DNA of 64,000 nt from Leisingera sp. JC1 (GCF_001679925.1 NZ_LYUZ01000081.1:241100-305099); one strand, 5' to 3'; shown: positions 1-7,940, counted from the first letter of the stretch. Notes: a model not told the origin generated them from the sequence alone. Program-made: numbers and translations.

Positions 1-346
1 ACCGCGACCTTTTCCCCCGCCGCGATCTTCTCTGCCGCGATCTGCATTGCGCGTTCGGGGCTGTAGACCGGCTTGGTCAGCCCGCGCTGGCGGGCAGTGG
101 TGGCAAACACATAAGTGCAGTCGCCCAGCGCCTCCGGCACGTCGGCGCACAGCTGCGCCTCATCCAGCAGGCGGCCCGCGCCCGAGGACATTGCCACCGC
201 CTTGGGGTTGGGCCAGCCGTCGCGCGGCGCCACGATGCGCATCCGGTCGAGACCGAAGTTCCACATTGCCCGCGCCGCGGCACCGATATTCTCGCCCATC
301 TGCGGGCGGACAAGGACAAAGGCAGGCTGGGGCGTATCGGTGGGCA
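1..346 (-). CDS. TrmJ-type tRNA 2'-O-methyltransferase, partial (N-terminus)
   Basis: Amino-terminal 115 codons of a SPOUT-superfamily RNA ribose methyltransferase; the rest lies beyond the left window edge. From ATG at 346 it reads FVLVRPQMGENIGAAARAM and then MRIVAPRDGWPNPKA, the opening block of the TrmH/TrmJ family, which transfers a methyl group from SAM to the ribose of tRNA position 32. The start is supported by a GGAGA-like ribosome site just upstream. It is divergent from the thiE-like gene, with 167 bp between them in which I see no clear promoter. The family is fairly certain; the choice of TrmJ over other TrmH members rests on the N-terminus alone. Confidence 0.82.
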
Positions 347-513
347 TCGTGTTCTCCGGTAAAATCGGCACTGCTGTACTGCCCGCGCGGCGGCGGGGCA
401 AGGTCCAGCGCAGGTTCGGGCTGCATTTACCGGGGCTTCACCGCCGCAAATCCTTGCGTCCTGCCGGAAATCGGCTAAACACCGTCAAACCGCCTGAATA
501 ATGGAGCACCGCC

Positions 514-1146
514 ATGGGAAGCCCCTCTGACGCACCGGAGCAGCCGCAGATCTATTTGATCACCCCGCCGAGTTTCGAGCTGGGCAAATTCCCCGCTCAG
601 CTGGCACGGGTGCTGGATGAGGTGGACGTGGCCTGTGTGCGCCTGGACATGGCGAGCCGCGATCAGGACACCCTGAGCCGCGCAGGCGATGCGCTGCGCG
701 AGGTGACCATGGCGCGCGACGTGGCGCTGGTGATCTCTGACCATCAGATCCTGGCGGAGCGTCTGGGCCTGGACGGCGTGCATCTGACCGATGCGTCGAA
801 ATCCATCCGCACCGCGCGCAAGGCGCTGGGGCCGGATGCGATTGTCGGCTGTTTCTGCGGTGCCTCGCAGCATGACGGCATGGTGGCAGGCGAGGCAGGC
901 GCGGATTACGTGAGCTTTGGCCCCGTGGGCACCTCCGGCCTGGGGGATGGCGCGCAAGCGGAGGCGGACCTGTTCCAGTGGTGGTCGCAGATGATCGAGG
1001 TTCCGGTTGTTGCCGAAGGTGGCCTTACTGAGGATCTGGTGCGCGGCATCGCGCCCTTCACCGACTTCTTTGGCATCGGTGATGAGATCTGGCACGCGGA
1101 AGACCCGCTGGCCGCGCTCAAGGTGCTGATGCGGGCGATGGGCTGA
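514..1146 (+). CDS. Thiamine-phosphate synthase-like protein (ThiE family)
   Basis: A 210-residue TIM-barrel protein resembling thiamine-phosphate synthase, which joins HMP-pyrophosphate and thiazole phosphate in the cytoplasm. Visible family features are DGVHLTD (about residues 87-93), GCFCGAS in place of the usual G-S-C/T-H block (112-118), the phosphate-binding GADYVSFGPV (129-138) and VVAEGGL near residue 170. Key ThiE residues differ: the usual ND-R of the pyrophosphate site reads SDHQ (75-78), and the T-K-T loop after GPV is TSG. This may therefore be a ThiE paralogue with altered function rather than the main enzyme. No thiamine riboswitch or other thi genes are nearby. Start ATG at 514 has GGAG about 8 bases upstream. 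Confidence 0.75.
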   Translation: MGSPSDAPEQPQIYLITPPSFELGKFPAQLARVLDEVDVACVRLDMASRDQDTLSRAGDALREVTMARDVALVISDHQILAERLGLDGVHLTDASKSIRTARKALGPDAIVGCFCGASQHDGMVAGEAGADYVSFGPVGTSGLGDGAQAEADLFQWWSQMIEVPVVAEGGLTEDLVRGIAPFTDFFGIGDEIWHAEDPLAALKVLMRAMG

Positions 1147-1158
1147 GGCGTTGAACGC

Positions 1159-2310
1159 TCACAGGAAGACCCGCTCCACAAACCAGTAGCCGCCAATCAT
1201 CGCGATAGTGACCGAAGCCGGGATCGCCACCCGGCCGCGGTATTTCGGATGCCGCCCGAACCACAGGCGCACGCCGAGGTAGGCGGCGGCAATCACCGCC
1301 AGCTGACCCAGCTCCACACCGACGTTGAAACCGATCAGCGCTGGCAGGAACTGATTTGCAGGCAGGCCGAACTCCCCCAGTACAGAGGCAAAACCCAGCC
1401 CGTGCAAGAGCCCGAAGCCGAAGATCACAAAGCTGCGCCAGGTATGCAGCTTGCGGGCAAAGATGTTTTCCACCGCGACAAAGACAATCGACAGCGCAAT
1501 CAGCGGCTCGACAATGGCGGGGTTCACATTGACCATGCCCAGCGCGCCCAGCGCCAGCGTGATGGTATGGGCCACGGTGAACAGGCTCACCTGCAGCAGC
1601 AGCGGCTTCACCCGCGGGCTGAGGAAAAACAGCCCCAGCACAAACAGGATATGATCCAGCCCCTTGGGCAGGATATGGGTAAAGCCGACGGGGAGGTATT
1701 CCACAAAGGCTTCGACCGGGGTCTTGGCAGCGCCGCCGCCCAATGGGATCGGCGGTGAGGTCTCCCCGCCCTGCAGGTAACCCGTATAAGGCTCCTCTAC
1801 CCCGTTCTGCCGCAGCACCACGCCGCCGGACCCTTTGGGCCAGGTGATGCGCAGGCTGCCTGTTCCCGGCGGTATGTCTCCGGCCAGTTCAAGGTAAGAC
1901 GCCCGCGGCAGGCTGGCGTCGCCGACCTCGGGGATGGTGATCCTTGTAACAGCCAGATCAACGGGGGCCGCTGCCTGGATGGAGACCGTCTCCAGCCACT
2001 CCTCCGCAAAGAGCTTGACCATTGGGGTCAGTTCTTCAGGCGTCAGCGCCCGCAGTTCGTCATAATCAGCAGCTTGGGCGGTCTGGTTGGTATCCGAGAG
2101 CCCATCGAGGTTGATGCCCGCAACAAAGGCCTCCACGTTCAAACGCAGCTCCAGCGTGATCTGCCCGTCCTTGACGGTGAAATCGGCAATCGCCGGTGTG
2201 ACCTCATGCGCTCGGGTGGAAGCGGGAGCTATTGCAACCACACAGAACAGCAGCGCAAATAGGCTTTGAAGCCATGCTAAGCCGCGCCTGACAGCCAAGG
2301 ACATTTCCAT
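1159..2310 (-). CDS. HupE/UreJ family membrane protein
   Basis: A 383-residue protein with an N-terminal signal segment (LFALLFCVVAIAPAS), a soluble outer domain of about 150 residues and a C-terminal membrane domain of about six helices. The membrane part carries the HupE/UreJ_2 signatures GLDHILFVLGLFFL, a HTITL helix, VENIFA, FGLLHGLGFAS and FNVGVELGQL. HupE/UreJ proteins are associated with nickel uptake for hydrogenase and urease, but this larger two-domain form is common in marine bacteria lacking those enzymes and its substrate is unknown. Its ATG at 2310 overlaps the start codon of the divergent DUF4198 gene; a second in-frame ATG lies at 2304. The pairing with a periplasmic DUF4198 protein fits a metal-handling role (inference). 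Confidence 0.8.
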   Translation of the reverse strand: MEMSLAVRRGLAWLQSLFALLFCVVAIAPASTRAHEVTPAIADFTVKDGQITLELRLNVEAFVAGINLDGLSDTNQTAQAADYDELRALTPEELTPMVKLFAEEWLETVSIQAAAPVDLAVTRITIPEVGDASLPRASYLELAGDIPPGTGSLRITWPKGSGGVVLRQNGVEEPYTGYLQGGETSPPIPLGGGAAKTPVEAFVEYLPVGFTHILPKGLDHILFVLGLFFLSPRVKPLLLQVSLFTVAHTITLALGALGMVNVNPAIVEPLIALSIVFVAVENIFARKLHTWRSFVIFGFGLLHGLGFASVLGEFGLPANQFLPALIGFNVGVELGQLAVIAAAYLGVRLWFGRHPKYRGRVAIPASVTIAMIGGYWFVERVFL

Positions 2311-3118
2311 GCAATACCGCCTGTTCTGCTCAATTCTCTGTGCCGGGCTGATCCTTGAGGCCGCGCCGGTGTTATCCCACGAGTTTTGGATTGAGCCGGA
2401 GAAATATCAAGTGAATTCCGGGGAAACGGTGGTGGCTAAGCTGCGCAACGGTCAGGAGTTCTACGGGGCGGAGCAGCCTTACCTGGATCACCGCATCGCC
2501 CGGTTCGAAGTTTTGCAAGGCGGTACCACCCTGCCCTACATTGGCCGCATGGGGGATATGCCAGCCTTCAGCGGTGATCCGATGCCAGACGGGCTTGCCG
2601 TGCTGATCCACCAGACCCGGCCGCAGACCATCACCTATGACAGCTGGGAGGAGTTTCAGGCCTTCGTTGATCACAAGGCCTTTGGCGACATCCAGACGCA
2701 GCACCGGACGCGCGGACTGGCGGATTCGGGCTTTGTTGAACAGTACACCCGCTATGCCAAGGCCCTGGTGGCAATTGGCGATGGGACTGGCTTGGATCAG
2801 GCCGCCGGGCTGGAGACGGAGATTGTAGCCCTCGCTAATCCCTATACGGATGACATGACGGGCGGGCTTCCTATCCGTGTTCTCTATCAGGGCAATCCCC
2901 GGCCCAATGCGCAGGTCGAGGTTTTTGCTAAGGCGCCGGATGGCTCCGTCACTATCACCACCCGGCTGACGGACTCGCAGGGTAAGGCCATTGTTCCCCT
3001 AGCCCCCGGTCATATCTACCTTCTGGATGCCGTGGTTCTGCGCCCTGCCCCGGATGGTGCGGATTACGTTTGGGAAAGCCTGTGGGCTGCGCTGACATTC
3101 GCGGTGCCTGCCCGGTGA
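2309..3118 (+). CDS. DUF4198 periplasmic protein
   Basis: A 269-residue exported protein. The first 23 residues form a signal peptide, cleaved near VLSHEFWIEP. The mature start HEFW and the later beta-rich repeats, with a PIRVLYQGNPRPNAQVEVF segment, are typical of DUF4198, a family found beside nickel/cobalt transport genes and proposed to bind metal in the periplasm. AAGGA about 10 bases before the ATG supports the start. That ribosome site lies inside the coding sequence of the divergent HupE-like gene, so the promoter must overlap coding DNA. Metal binding is inferred from family context only. Confidence 0.78.
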   Translation: MQYRLFCSILCAGLILEAAPVLSHEFWIEPEKYQVNSGETVVAKLRNGQEFYGAEQPYLDHRIARFEVLQGGTTLPYIGRMGDMPAFSGDPMPDGLAVLIHQTRPQTITYDSWEEFQAFVDHKAFGDIQTQHRTRGLADSGFVEQYTRYAKALVAIGDGTGLDQAAGLETEIVALANPYTDDMTGGLPIRVLYQGNPRPNAQVEVFAKAPDGSVTITTRLTDSQGKAIVPLAPGHIYLLDAVVLRPAPDGADYVWESLWAALTFAVPAR

Positions 3119-3159
3119 TGCCGCTTGCAGAGGCCTGCCAAAGGCGGCAATAGGTCTTT

Positions 3160-4068
3160 ATGACACAAGCCCCTACCCCCCAAACACCCGCCATCCTGTG
3201 CATCGGGTCGGTCCTGTGGGACATCATCGGACGCTGCACCAGTGAAATGCAGCGCGGATCGGACATGCCCGGGCGCATCACCCGGCTGCCCGGCGGCGTT
3301 GCCATGAACATCGCCATGACCCTGTCGCGCTTTGGCATGAAGCCGGCGCTGCTGACCGCCGTCGGCCGCGACGCCGAAGGCGACGAGCTGATCCACGCCT
3401 GCGGCCACTTCGGCCTGATCACCGATCACATCTACCGCTCCGAGGATCTGCCCACCGACCGCTACATGGCCGTAGAGGGCGCCAACGGTTTGATTGCTGC
3501 GATTGCCGATGCGCATTCGCTGGAGGCTGCGGGCGACAAGATCCTTCGGCCGCTGTCCGATGGATCGCTCGGCACCGCAGACGCACCCTATCAGGGCCAG
3601 GTGGCGCTGGACGGCAACCTGACCCTGTCGCTGCTGGATGACATCGTTGCCAGCCCCGCTTTTGCCAAGGCTGACCTGCGCGTGGCGCCTGCGTCGCCGG
3701 GCAAGGCGGAACGGTTGCGCCCCTTCCTGACCCGCACCCGCGGCACGCTTTATGTGAACCTGGAAGAGGCCGGCATCCTGTGCCAGGCGGAATTCACCGA
3801 CAGCGAAACCGCCGCCACGGCGATGCTGGACCGCGGCGCCGCGCGGGTTCTGGTAACCGATGGCGGTTCATCCGCCACTGTGGCGGATGCCGAGGGCACC
3901 ATCACCCTTGTGCCGCCCCGCGTCACCGTCGCCCGGGTCACCGGCGCAGGCGATACTTTCATGGCCGCCCATATCGTTGCCGAGGCACGGGGCGAAGACC
4001 GCAAGGCCGCTTTGGCCTCAGCCCTCAAGGCTGCGGCAACTTACGTTTCAGGAGAACCCCCGCTTTGA
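3160..4068 (+). CDS. psuK: Pseudouridine kinase, PfkB family
   Basis: A 302-residue sugar kinase of the PfkB/ribokinase family. It shows the N-terminal LCIGSVLWDIIGR strand-loop, GGVAMNIAMTLSRFG, and near the C-terminus the catalytic VTGAGDTFMAAH with its general-base Asp. The gene overlaps psuG, so the likely substrate is pseudouridine, converted to pseudouridine 5'-phosphate. A ribosome site is weak at the ATG. The psuK-psuG pair provides the two-step catabolism of pseudouridine from RNA turnover to uracil and ribose 5-phosphate. Without psuG next door the sequence alone would only support a PfkB kinase. Confidence 0.88.
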   Translation: MTQAPTPQTPAILCIGSVLWDIIGRCTSEMQRGSDMPGRITRLPGGVAMNIAMTLSRFGMKPALLTAVGRDAEGDELIHACGHFGLITDHIYRSEDLPTDRYMAVEGANGLIAAIADAHSLEAAGDKILRPLSDGSLGTADAPYQGQVALDGNLTLSLLDDIVASPAFAKADLRVAPASPGKAERLRPFLTRTRGTLYVNLEEAGILCQAEFTDSETAATAMLDRGAARVLVTDGGSSATVADAEGTITLVPPRVTVARVTGAGDTFMAAHIVAEARGEDRKAALASALKAAATYVSGEPPL

Positions 4069-4979
4069 TCGACATTCAGTATTCGTCCGAAGTTCTGGCT
4101 GCAAAGGCCGATGGACAGGCCATCGTTGCGTTGGAAAGCACCATTATTACCCACGGCATGCCCTATCCGCAGAATGTCGAGGTCGCCGCACAGGTGGAGC
4201 AGGACATCCGCGATGCCGGCGCCGTGCCTGCCACCATGGCGGTGATCGACGGCGTGCTGCATGTGGGGCTGGAGCCCGAACAGCTGCAGGCGCTGGGACA
4301 GGCCAAGGGTGTAGCAAAAATCTCGCGCGCCGATATGCCCGCCTGCATCGCAACTGGCGGCACCGGTGCGACCACCGTAGCAGCCACCATGATTGCGGCG
4401 CGGCTGGCAGGGATTTCCGTCTTTGCCACCGGCGGCATCGGCGGCGTGCACAAAGGGGCTGAGACCTCTTTCGACATTTCCGCCGACCTGATGGAGCTGG
4501 CGCAGACCCCGGTCACCGTTGTCGCTGCAGGCGCCAAGGCGATCCTGGACCTGCCGAAGACCCTGGAAGTGCTGGAAACCCAGGGTGTGCCGGTGATTGC
4601 CTACGGGCAGGACAGCTTCCCCGCGTTCTGGTCGGCCCAGTCGGATCTGAAGGCACCGCTGCGCATGGACACCCCTGCTGATATCGCCCGTGCCCACGCC
4701 ACCCGTCAGGCCATGGACCTGCCCGGCGGCCAGCTGGTGGCCAACCCTATCCCGGCAGACGCCCAGATCGCGGCAGAAGACCTGGCCCCGGTCATCGCCC
4801 AGGCCCAGTCCGAAGCAGATGCACAGGGCGTTGCGGGCAAAGATGTGACCCCCTTCCTGCTGAGCCGTATTTTTGAGCTGACTGAAGGCCGCTCACTCAC
4901 CGCGAACATCGCACTGGTGCGCAACAACGCGCGGCTGGCGGCAAAGATCGCACAGGAACTCAACAATCTCGCACAATGA
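4065..4979 (+). CDS. psuG: Pseudouridine-5'-phosphate glycosidase
   Basis: A 304-residue enzyme that cleaves the C-C glycosidic bond of pseudouridine 5'-phosphate to uracil and ribose 5-phosphate. Hallmarks include ALESTIITHGMPYPQN near the N-terminus, ATGGTGATTVAATM, FATGGIGGVHKGAETSFDISADL, and the C-terminal NPIPA and TPFLL segments. I choose the TTG at 4065 as start: it lies about 10 bases after AGGAG and overlaps the psuK stop by four bases (TTGA), a normal coupling arrangement. The next methionine would remove the conserved N-terminal strand. A hairpin follows the stop codon. Confidence 0.93.
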   Translation: MIDIQYSSEVLAAKADGQAIVALESTIITHGMPYPQNVEVAAQVEQDIRDAGAVPATMAVIDGVLHVGLEPEQLQALGQAKGVAKISRADMPACIATGGTGATTVAATMIAARLAGISVFATGGIGGVHKGAETSFDISADLMELAQTPVTVVAAGAKAILDLPKTLEVLETQGVPVIAYGQDSFPAFWSAQSDLKAPLRMDTPADIARAHATRQAMDLPGGQLVANPIPADAQIAAEDLAPVIAQAQSEADAQGVAGKDVTPFLLSRIFELTEGRSLTANIALVRNNARLAAKIAQELNNLAQ

Positions 4980-4985
4980 GTTGAT

Positions 4986-5018
4986 TTTTGGGGCGGAAAC
5001 CATTGCTCCGCCCCAAAA
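4986..5018. terminator. 12-bp perfect hairpin after psuG
   Basis: Stem TTTTGGGGCGGA / TCCGCCCCAAAA with a 9-base loop, seven bases after the psuG stop codon. There is no uridine tract outside the stem, so it may act as a transcript end stabiliser or a weak terminator. Confidence 0.55.
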
Positions 5019-5059
5019 CAGTGCCTAGGTTCCACGCGGAATTCCTGGAAAACTGATCT

Positions 5060-5776
5060 ATGACCACGCCATTCGACGAAGAACCCCAACGCCGCCGCGG
5101 CCTGTTCGCCAGCCTGCGGGCCTCCTTCTTTACAGGCATCGTCGTGATCGCGCCGGTGGGGCTGACCATCTGGCTGCTTTGGTCGGTGATGGGCTGGATC
5201 GACAGTGTTGTGCTGCCGCTGGTGCCGCACACCTTCCGCCCTGAGCAGTATATCGGCATCAACCTGCGCGGCGTCGGGCTGATCATCTTCCTGCTGTTCA
5301 CCATTATCGTCGGCTGGATTGCCAAGGGCATCATCGGCCGCTCTCTGATCACTTTTGCCGAAAGCCTGGTGGACCGGATGCCGGTGGTGCGGACGGTCTA
5401 TTCCGGCATCAAGCAGATTTCCGAGACGGTTTTTGCCCAGTCCGAGCGCAGCTTTGAAAAGGCCTGCCTGGTGCAATATCCGCGCAAGGGCATCTGGGCG
5501 ATCGGCTTTATTTCCACCTATGCCAAGGGTGAGATCGCCAAGCGGGCCGAAACCAGCGGCGGGCTGGTCAGCGTCTTCCTTCCGACCACGCCCAACCCCA
5601 CGTCCGGTTTCCTGCTGTTTGTGCCAGAGGAGGATGTGATTGAGCTGGACATGACCGTTGAGGACTCCGCCAAGCTGGTTATCTCTGCAGGTCTGGTCTA
5701 CCCGAACCCCAAGGACCCCACCAAGCCGGTGGAAAACGGCAAGAAACCGAAAGTCCTGGAAAAGGAAGACGCTTAA
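5060..5776 (+). CDS. DUF502 family inner-membrane protein
   Basis: A 238-residue protein with two N-terminal membrane helices (FFTGIVVIAPVGLTIWLLW and VGLIIFLLFTIIVGWIA) separated by a short outer loop, followed by a cytoplasmic domain of about 130 residues with VRTVYSGIKQISETVF and FLPTTPNPTSGFLLFVP, the signature of DUF502. The function of the family is unknown. The C-terminus is charged and lysine-rich. Its stop codon overlaps that of the convergent patatin gene within the palindrome TTAA. Confidence 0.85.
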   Translation: MTTPFDEEPQRRRGLFASLRASFFTGIVVIAPVGLTIWLLWSVMGWIDSVVLPLVPHTFRPEQYIGINLRGVGLIIFLLFTIIVGWIAKGIIGRSLITFAESLVDRMPVVRTVYSGIKQISETVFAQSERSFEKACLVQYPRKGIWAIGFISTYAKGEIAKRAETSGGLVSVFLPTTPNPTSGFLLFVPEEDVIELDMTVEDSAKLVISAGLVYPNPKDPTKPVENGKKPKVLEKEDA

Positions 5777-6801
5777 CCGAACATCGCCGGCAGATCGGCA
5801 GAGGACCGCACGCCGAGGTTCTCACGGTCCCGCGCCAGGAACCCCTCGGCCGCGTCCCGTCCTGCCTGTTTCAGCCGCGCCAGGATCTGCGGCACCGGAA
5901 ACAGCTTGGTGGTGACCGACAGCTGCGTCATCAGATCATCATCAGCGATCATGTGCACCCGTACCTCTTTCATCCGCCCCTGCTGAATGGTGCCGTCGGC
6001 CAGCAGCCGCTGCACGAAATTGATCGCCCGCAGTTCCCGCAGCAGCGAGGAGTTGAAGCTGATCTCGTTCACCCGGTTGCGGATCTGCTGCGGCGTCTTC
6101 GGGATCTCGCTGCGCTCCAGCGGGTTGATGTTGACGATCACCACATCGCCGGGCAGCGCGTCGCGGAACAGAGGAAACAGCGCCGGGTTGCCAGTGTAGC
6201 CGCCGTCCCAATAGGCCTCCATCCGGCCGGTTTCCGGGTCCTCGATCTCCACCGCCTGGAACAAGTCCGGCAGGCAGGCAGAGGCCAGAACGGCGTCGGT
6301 GCTGATCTCTTCCCCCTCGAAGATACGGATCTTGCCGGTCCGCACGCAGGTTGCGCAGATGAACAGCTCCGGGCCTCCGCCGGCGCAGACCTCGGCAAAA
6401 TTGAACTGCTCCACCACCTCGCGCAGCGGGTTTTTGTAGAACGGCCCGTAGTGATAGGGGGAGATCACCTGGCTGAGGCTTTCCAGCGGCGAAAACGGCA
6501 TCGCGGCCTCCAGCGCGCCCGCCCATGCCACCGCGTCAAACCGCGTGAGCCAATGATTGAACCGCATGTCGCCCACGGCGCCCATCCGCGCCCAGAGCGC
6601 GTCCAGCGCGGCCTTAGCGCCTGCGCGCCCTTCCTGCACCATCCCGGCCTTGAAGGCGGCCCCGTTCAGCGCCCCGGCGGAGGTTCCGGTGATACCCGCG
6701 ACCTCGATCTTCTCGTCCTCCAGCAGCCGGTCGAGCACACCCCAAGTGAACGCCCCATGCGCGCCGCCGCCCTGCAGGGCCAGATTAATCCGTACCGTCA
6801 A
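5773..6801 (-). CDS. Patatin-like phospholipase
   Basis: A 342-residue serine hydrolase of the patatin/RssA family. With the start chosen at TTG 6801 the protein opens TVRINLALQGGGAHGAF, giving the oxyanion hole GGGAHG at residues 11-16, the nucleophile Ser41 in GTSAG, and the catalytic Asp in WDGGYTGNP. The TTG start is preceded by AGGTGG at good spacing. Longer reading to 6864 would translate the intergenic hairpins and is unlikely. Predicted role is phospholipid or lipid-droplet ester hydrolysis. The adjacent hydroxybutyrate dehydrogenase might hint at a link with storage-polymer metabolism, but this is weak inference. Confidence 0.88.
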   Translation of the reverse strand: MTVRINLALQGGGAHGAFTWGVLDRLLEDEKIEVAGITGTSAGALNGAAFKAGMVQEGRAGAKAALDALWARMGAVGDMRFNHWLTRFDAVAWAGALEAAMPFSPLESLSQVISPYHYGPFYKNPLREVVEQFNFAEVCAGGGPELFICATCVRTGKIRIFEGEEISTDAVLASACLPDLFQAVEIEDPETGRMEAYWDGGYTGNPALFPLFRDALPGDVVIVNINPLERSEIPKTPQQIRNRVNEISFNSSLLRELRAINFVQRLLADGTIQQGRMKEVRVHMIADDDLMTQLSVTTKLFPVPQILARLKQAGRDAAEGFLARDRENLGVRSSADLPAMFG

Positions 6802-6815
6802 ACGCCACCTGCCTC

Positions 6816-6881
6816 TTTCACCTTTGTGAAAATACTCCGGGGGTGAATTGCCCCGTCGGGGCAAGAGGGGGCGGCCCCCCT
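6816..6881 (-). repeat. Triple-hairpin intergenic element with a rhodobacteral-type motif
   Basis: Between the bdhA-like stop and the patatin start the minus strand carries three hairpins in succession: a G/C hairpin (6866-6881), TTGCCCC/GGGGCAA with a 3-base loop (6848-6864), and TTTCAC/GTGAAA (6816-6831). The intervening CCCCCGGAGTATTTTC resembles a motif I recall as frequent between genes of Rhodobacteraceae. It probably ends or processes the bdhA transcript. I found only one copy in this window. Confidence 0.5.
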
Positions 6882-6901
6882 CCCGCCGTCACCGCACGCG
6901 T

Positions 6902-7675
6902 TTACAGCGCGGTCCAGCCGCCATCGACGCTGAGGGTAGTACCGGTGATCTGCGCCGCTGCGTCCGAACACAGGAACACTGCGGTGCCTCCCAACTGCTC
7001 CACCGTGGCGAACTCTCGGCTTGGCTGGCGTTCCAGCATCACCTTCTTGATCACCTCTTCCCGGCCCATGCCGTATTTCTCCATGGTGTCGGGGATCTGC
7101 GCCTCCACCAGCGGCGTCAGCACATAACCGGGGCAGATTGCATTGCAGGTGATCGGCTCCTCGGCGGTTTCCAGTGCCACCGTTTTGGTCATGCCCACCA
7201 CCCCGTGCTTGGCAGCCACATAGGCGGCTTTGTAGGGCGACGCGGTCAACCCGTGCGCTGACGCAATGTTTACGATCCGGCCCCAGCCTGCGGCACGCAT
7301 CCTGGGCAGTGCTGCCGCCATGGTGTGGAAGTTGGAGTTCATGTTGATGGCGATGATCGCATCCCATTTTTCCTGCGGAAACTCGTCGATCGGCGACACA
7401 TGCTGGATGCCCGCGTTGTTCACCAGGATATCGCAGGCCCCGGCCTTCTCGATCAGCGCGCGGCAGTCGGCGCCCTTGGACATATCGGCCTGGACGTATT
7501 GGGCCTTGACGCTGAACTCACGGGCGAGTTCTGCTGCCAGCGCGTGATCCTCTTCCCGGTCGGTAAAGGAGTTCAGCACAACATTGGCCCCTGCCCGTGC
7601 CAACTCGCGGGCCACCCCCAGGCCGATGCCTGAATTCGATCCGGTGATTACGGCAGTCTTTCCTTGCAAGGTCAT
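6902..7675 (-). CDS. bdhA: 3-hydroxybutyrate dehydrogenase
   Basis: A 257-residue short-chain dehydrogenase that interconverts 3-hydroxybutyrate and acetoacetate with NAD, in ketone-body or polyhydroxybutyrate turnover. It has the cofactor motif GSNSGIG (residues 12-18), NNAGIQHVSPI (86-96), catalytic Ser139, Tyr152 and Lys156 in the Y-x3-K arrangement, and the family-typical ICPGYVLTPLVE and QITGTTLSVDGGW end. AQYVQADMSKG and KHGVVGMTKTVALET are also characteristic of bacterial BdhA. It is transcribed away from the 319-bp region that holds the small-RNA candidate. Chirality, D- over L-, is assumed from the family. Confidence 0.9.
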   Translation of the reverse strand: MTLQGKTAVITGSNSGIGLGVARELARAGANVVLNSFTDREEDHALAAELAREFSVKAQYVQADMSKGADCRALIEKAGACDILVNNAGIQHVSPIDEFPQEKWDAIIAINMNSNFHTMAAALPRMRAAGWGRIVNIASAHGLTASPYKAAYVAAKHGVVGMTKTVALETAEEPITCNAICPGYVLTPLVEAQIPDTMEKYGMGREEVIKKVMLERQPSREFATVEQLGGTAVFLCSDAAAQITGTTLSVDGGWTAL

Positions 7676-7811
7676 CGCTCCCTACCTCATGGCTGATTGA
7701 AACTGCCGCCACTGTGCCATGCTGCAGATGCAAAAGAAACGCGTAAGACTACGGATGCCGCGGAGGTCATTCCTGCCAATTTCACCGCTTGCTAAAAGAG
7801 AAAACGGGCAG

Positions 7812-7839
7812 AAAAAAACGCCCGCACAAGGCGGGCGTT
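7812..7839 (-). terminator. Intrinsic terminator of the small RNA candidate
   Basis: Nine-pair stem AACGCCCGC/GCGGGCGTT with a 5-base loop, followed on the minus strand by seven consecutive T residues. Orientation is unambiguous because the plus strand has no T-run after it. Confidence 0.8.
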
Positions 7840-7886
7840 AGTTATTGAGGCAGGTTTCATACAGGCAAGAAACCTATCGAGCAGTG
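7812..7886 (-). ncRNA. Candidate small RNA, about 75 nt
   Basis: Predicted transcript starting near 7886, seven or so bases after a strong -10 box, and ending in the T-run at 7812-7818. It would fold into hairpin 1 (stem 7852-7858 with 7869-7875, seven pairs, 10-base loop TTGCCTGTAT as transcribed) and a terminator hairpin (7817-7825 with 7831-7839, nine pairs, 5-base loop), joined by a single-stranded linker CTGCCTCAATAACT-like segment. No protein gene is placed on this strand to explain the promoter and terminator. I do not recognise an Rfam family. An Hfq-dependent antisense regulator is possible since hfq is present, but that is speculation. Confidence 0.6.
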
Positions 7887-7891
7887 ATCCC

Positions 7892-7920
7892 TTTATAAGC
7901 AATTTCCGGCTTTCGTCCAA
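7892..7920 (-). promoter_or_regulatory. Sigma70-type promoter of the small RNA candidate
   Basis: On the minus strand TTGGAC (7920-7915) and TATAAA (7897-7892) are separated by exactly 17 bases, a near-consensus housekeeping promoter, rare in this GC-rich sequence. Confidence 0.7.
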
Positions 7921-7940
7921 GCTAAAAGTTTGAAAAGACG

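Noticed and set aside
347-513. Possible thiamine (TPP) riboswitch before the ThiE-like gene
   Set aside because: The THI-box core motifs are absent and the space is too short for both a riboswitch and the trmJ leader.
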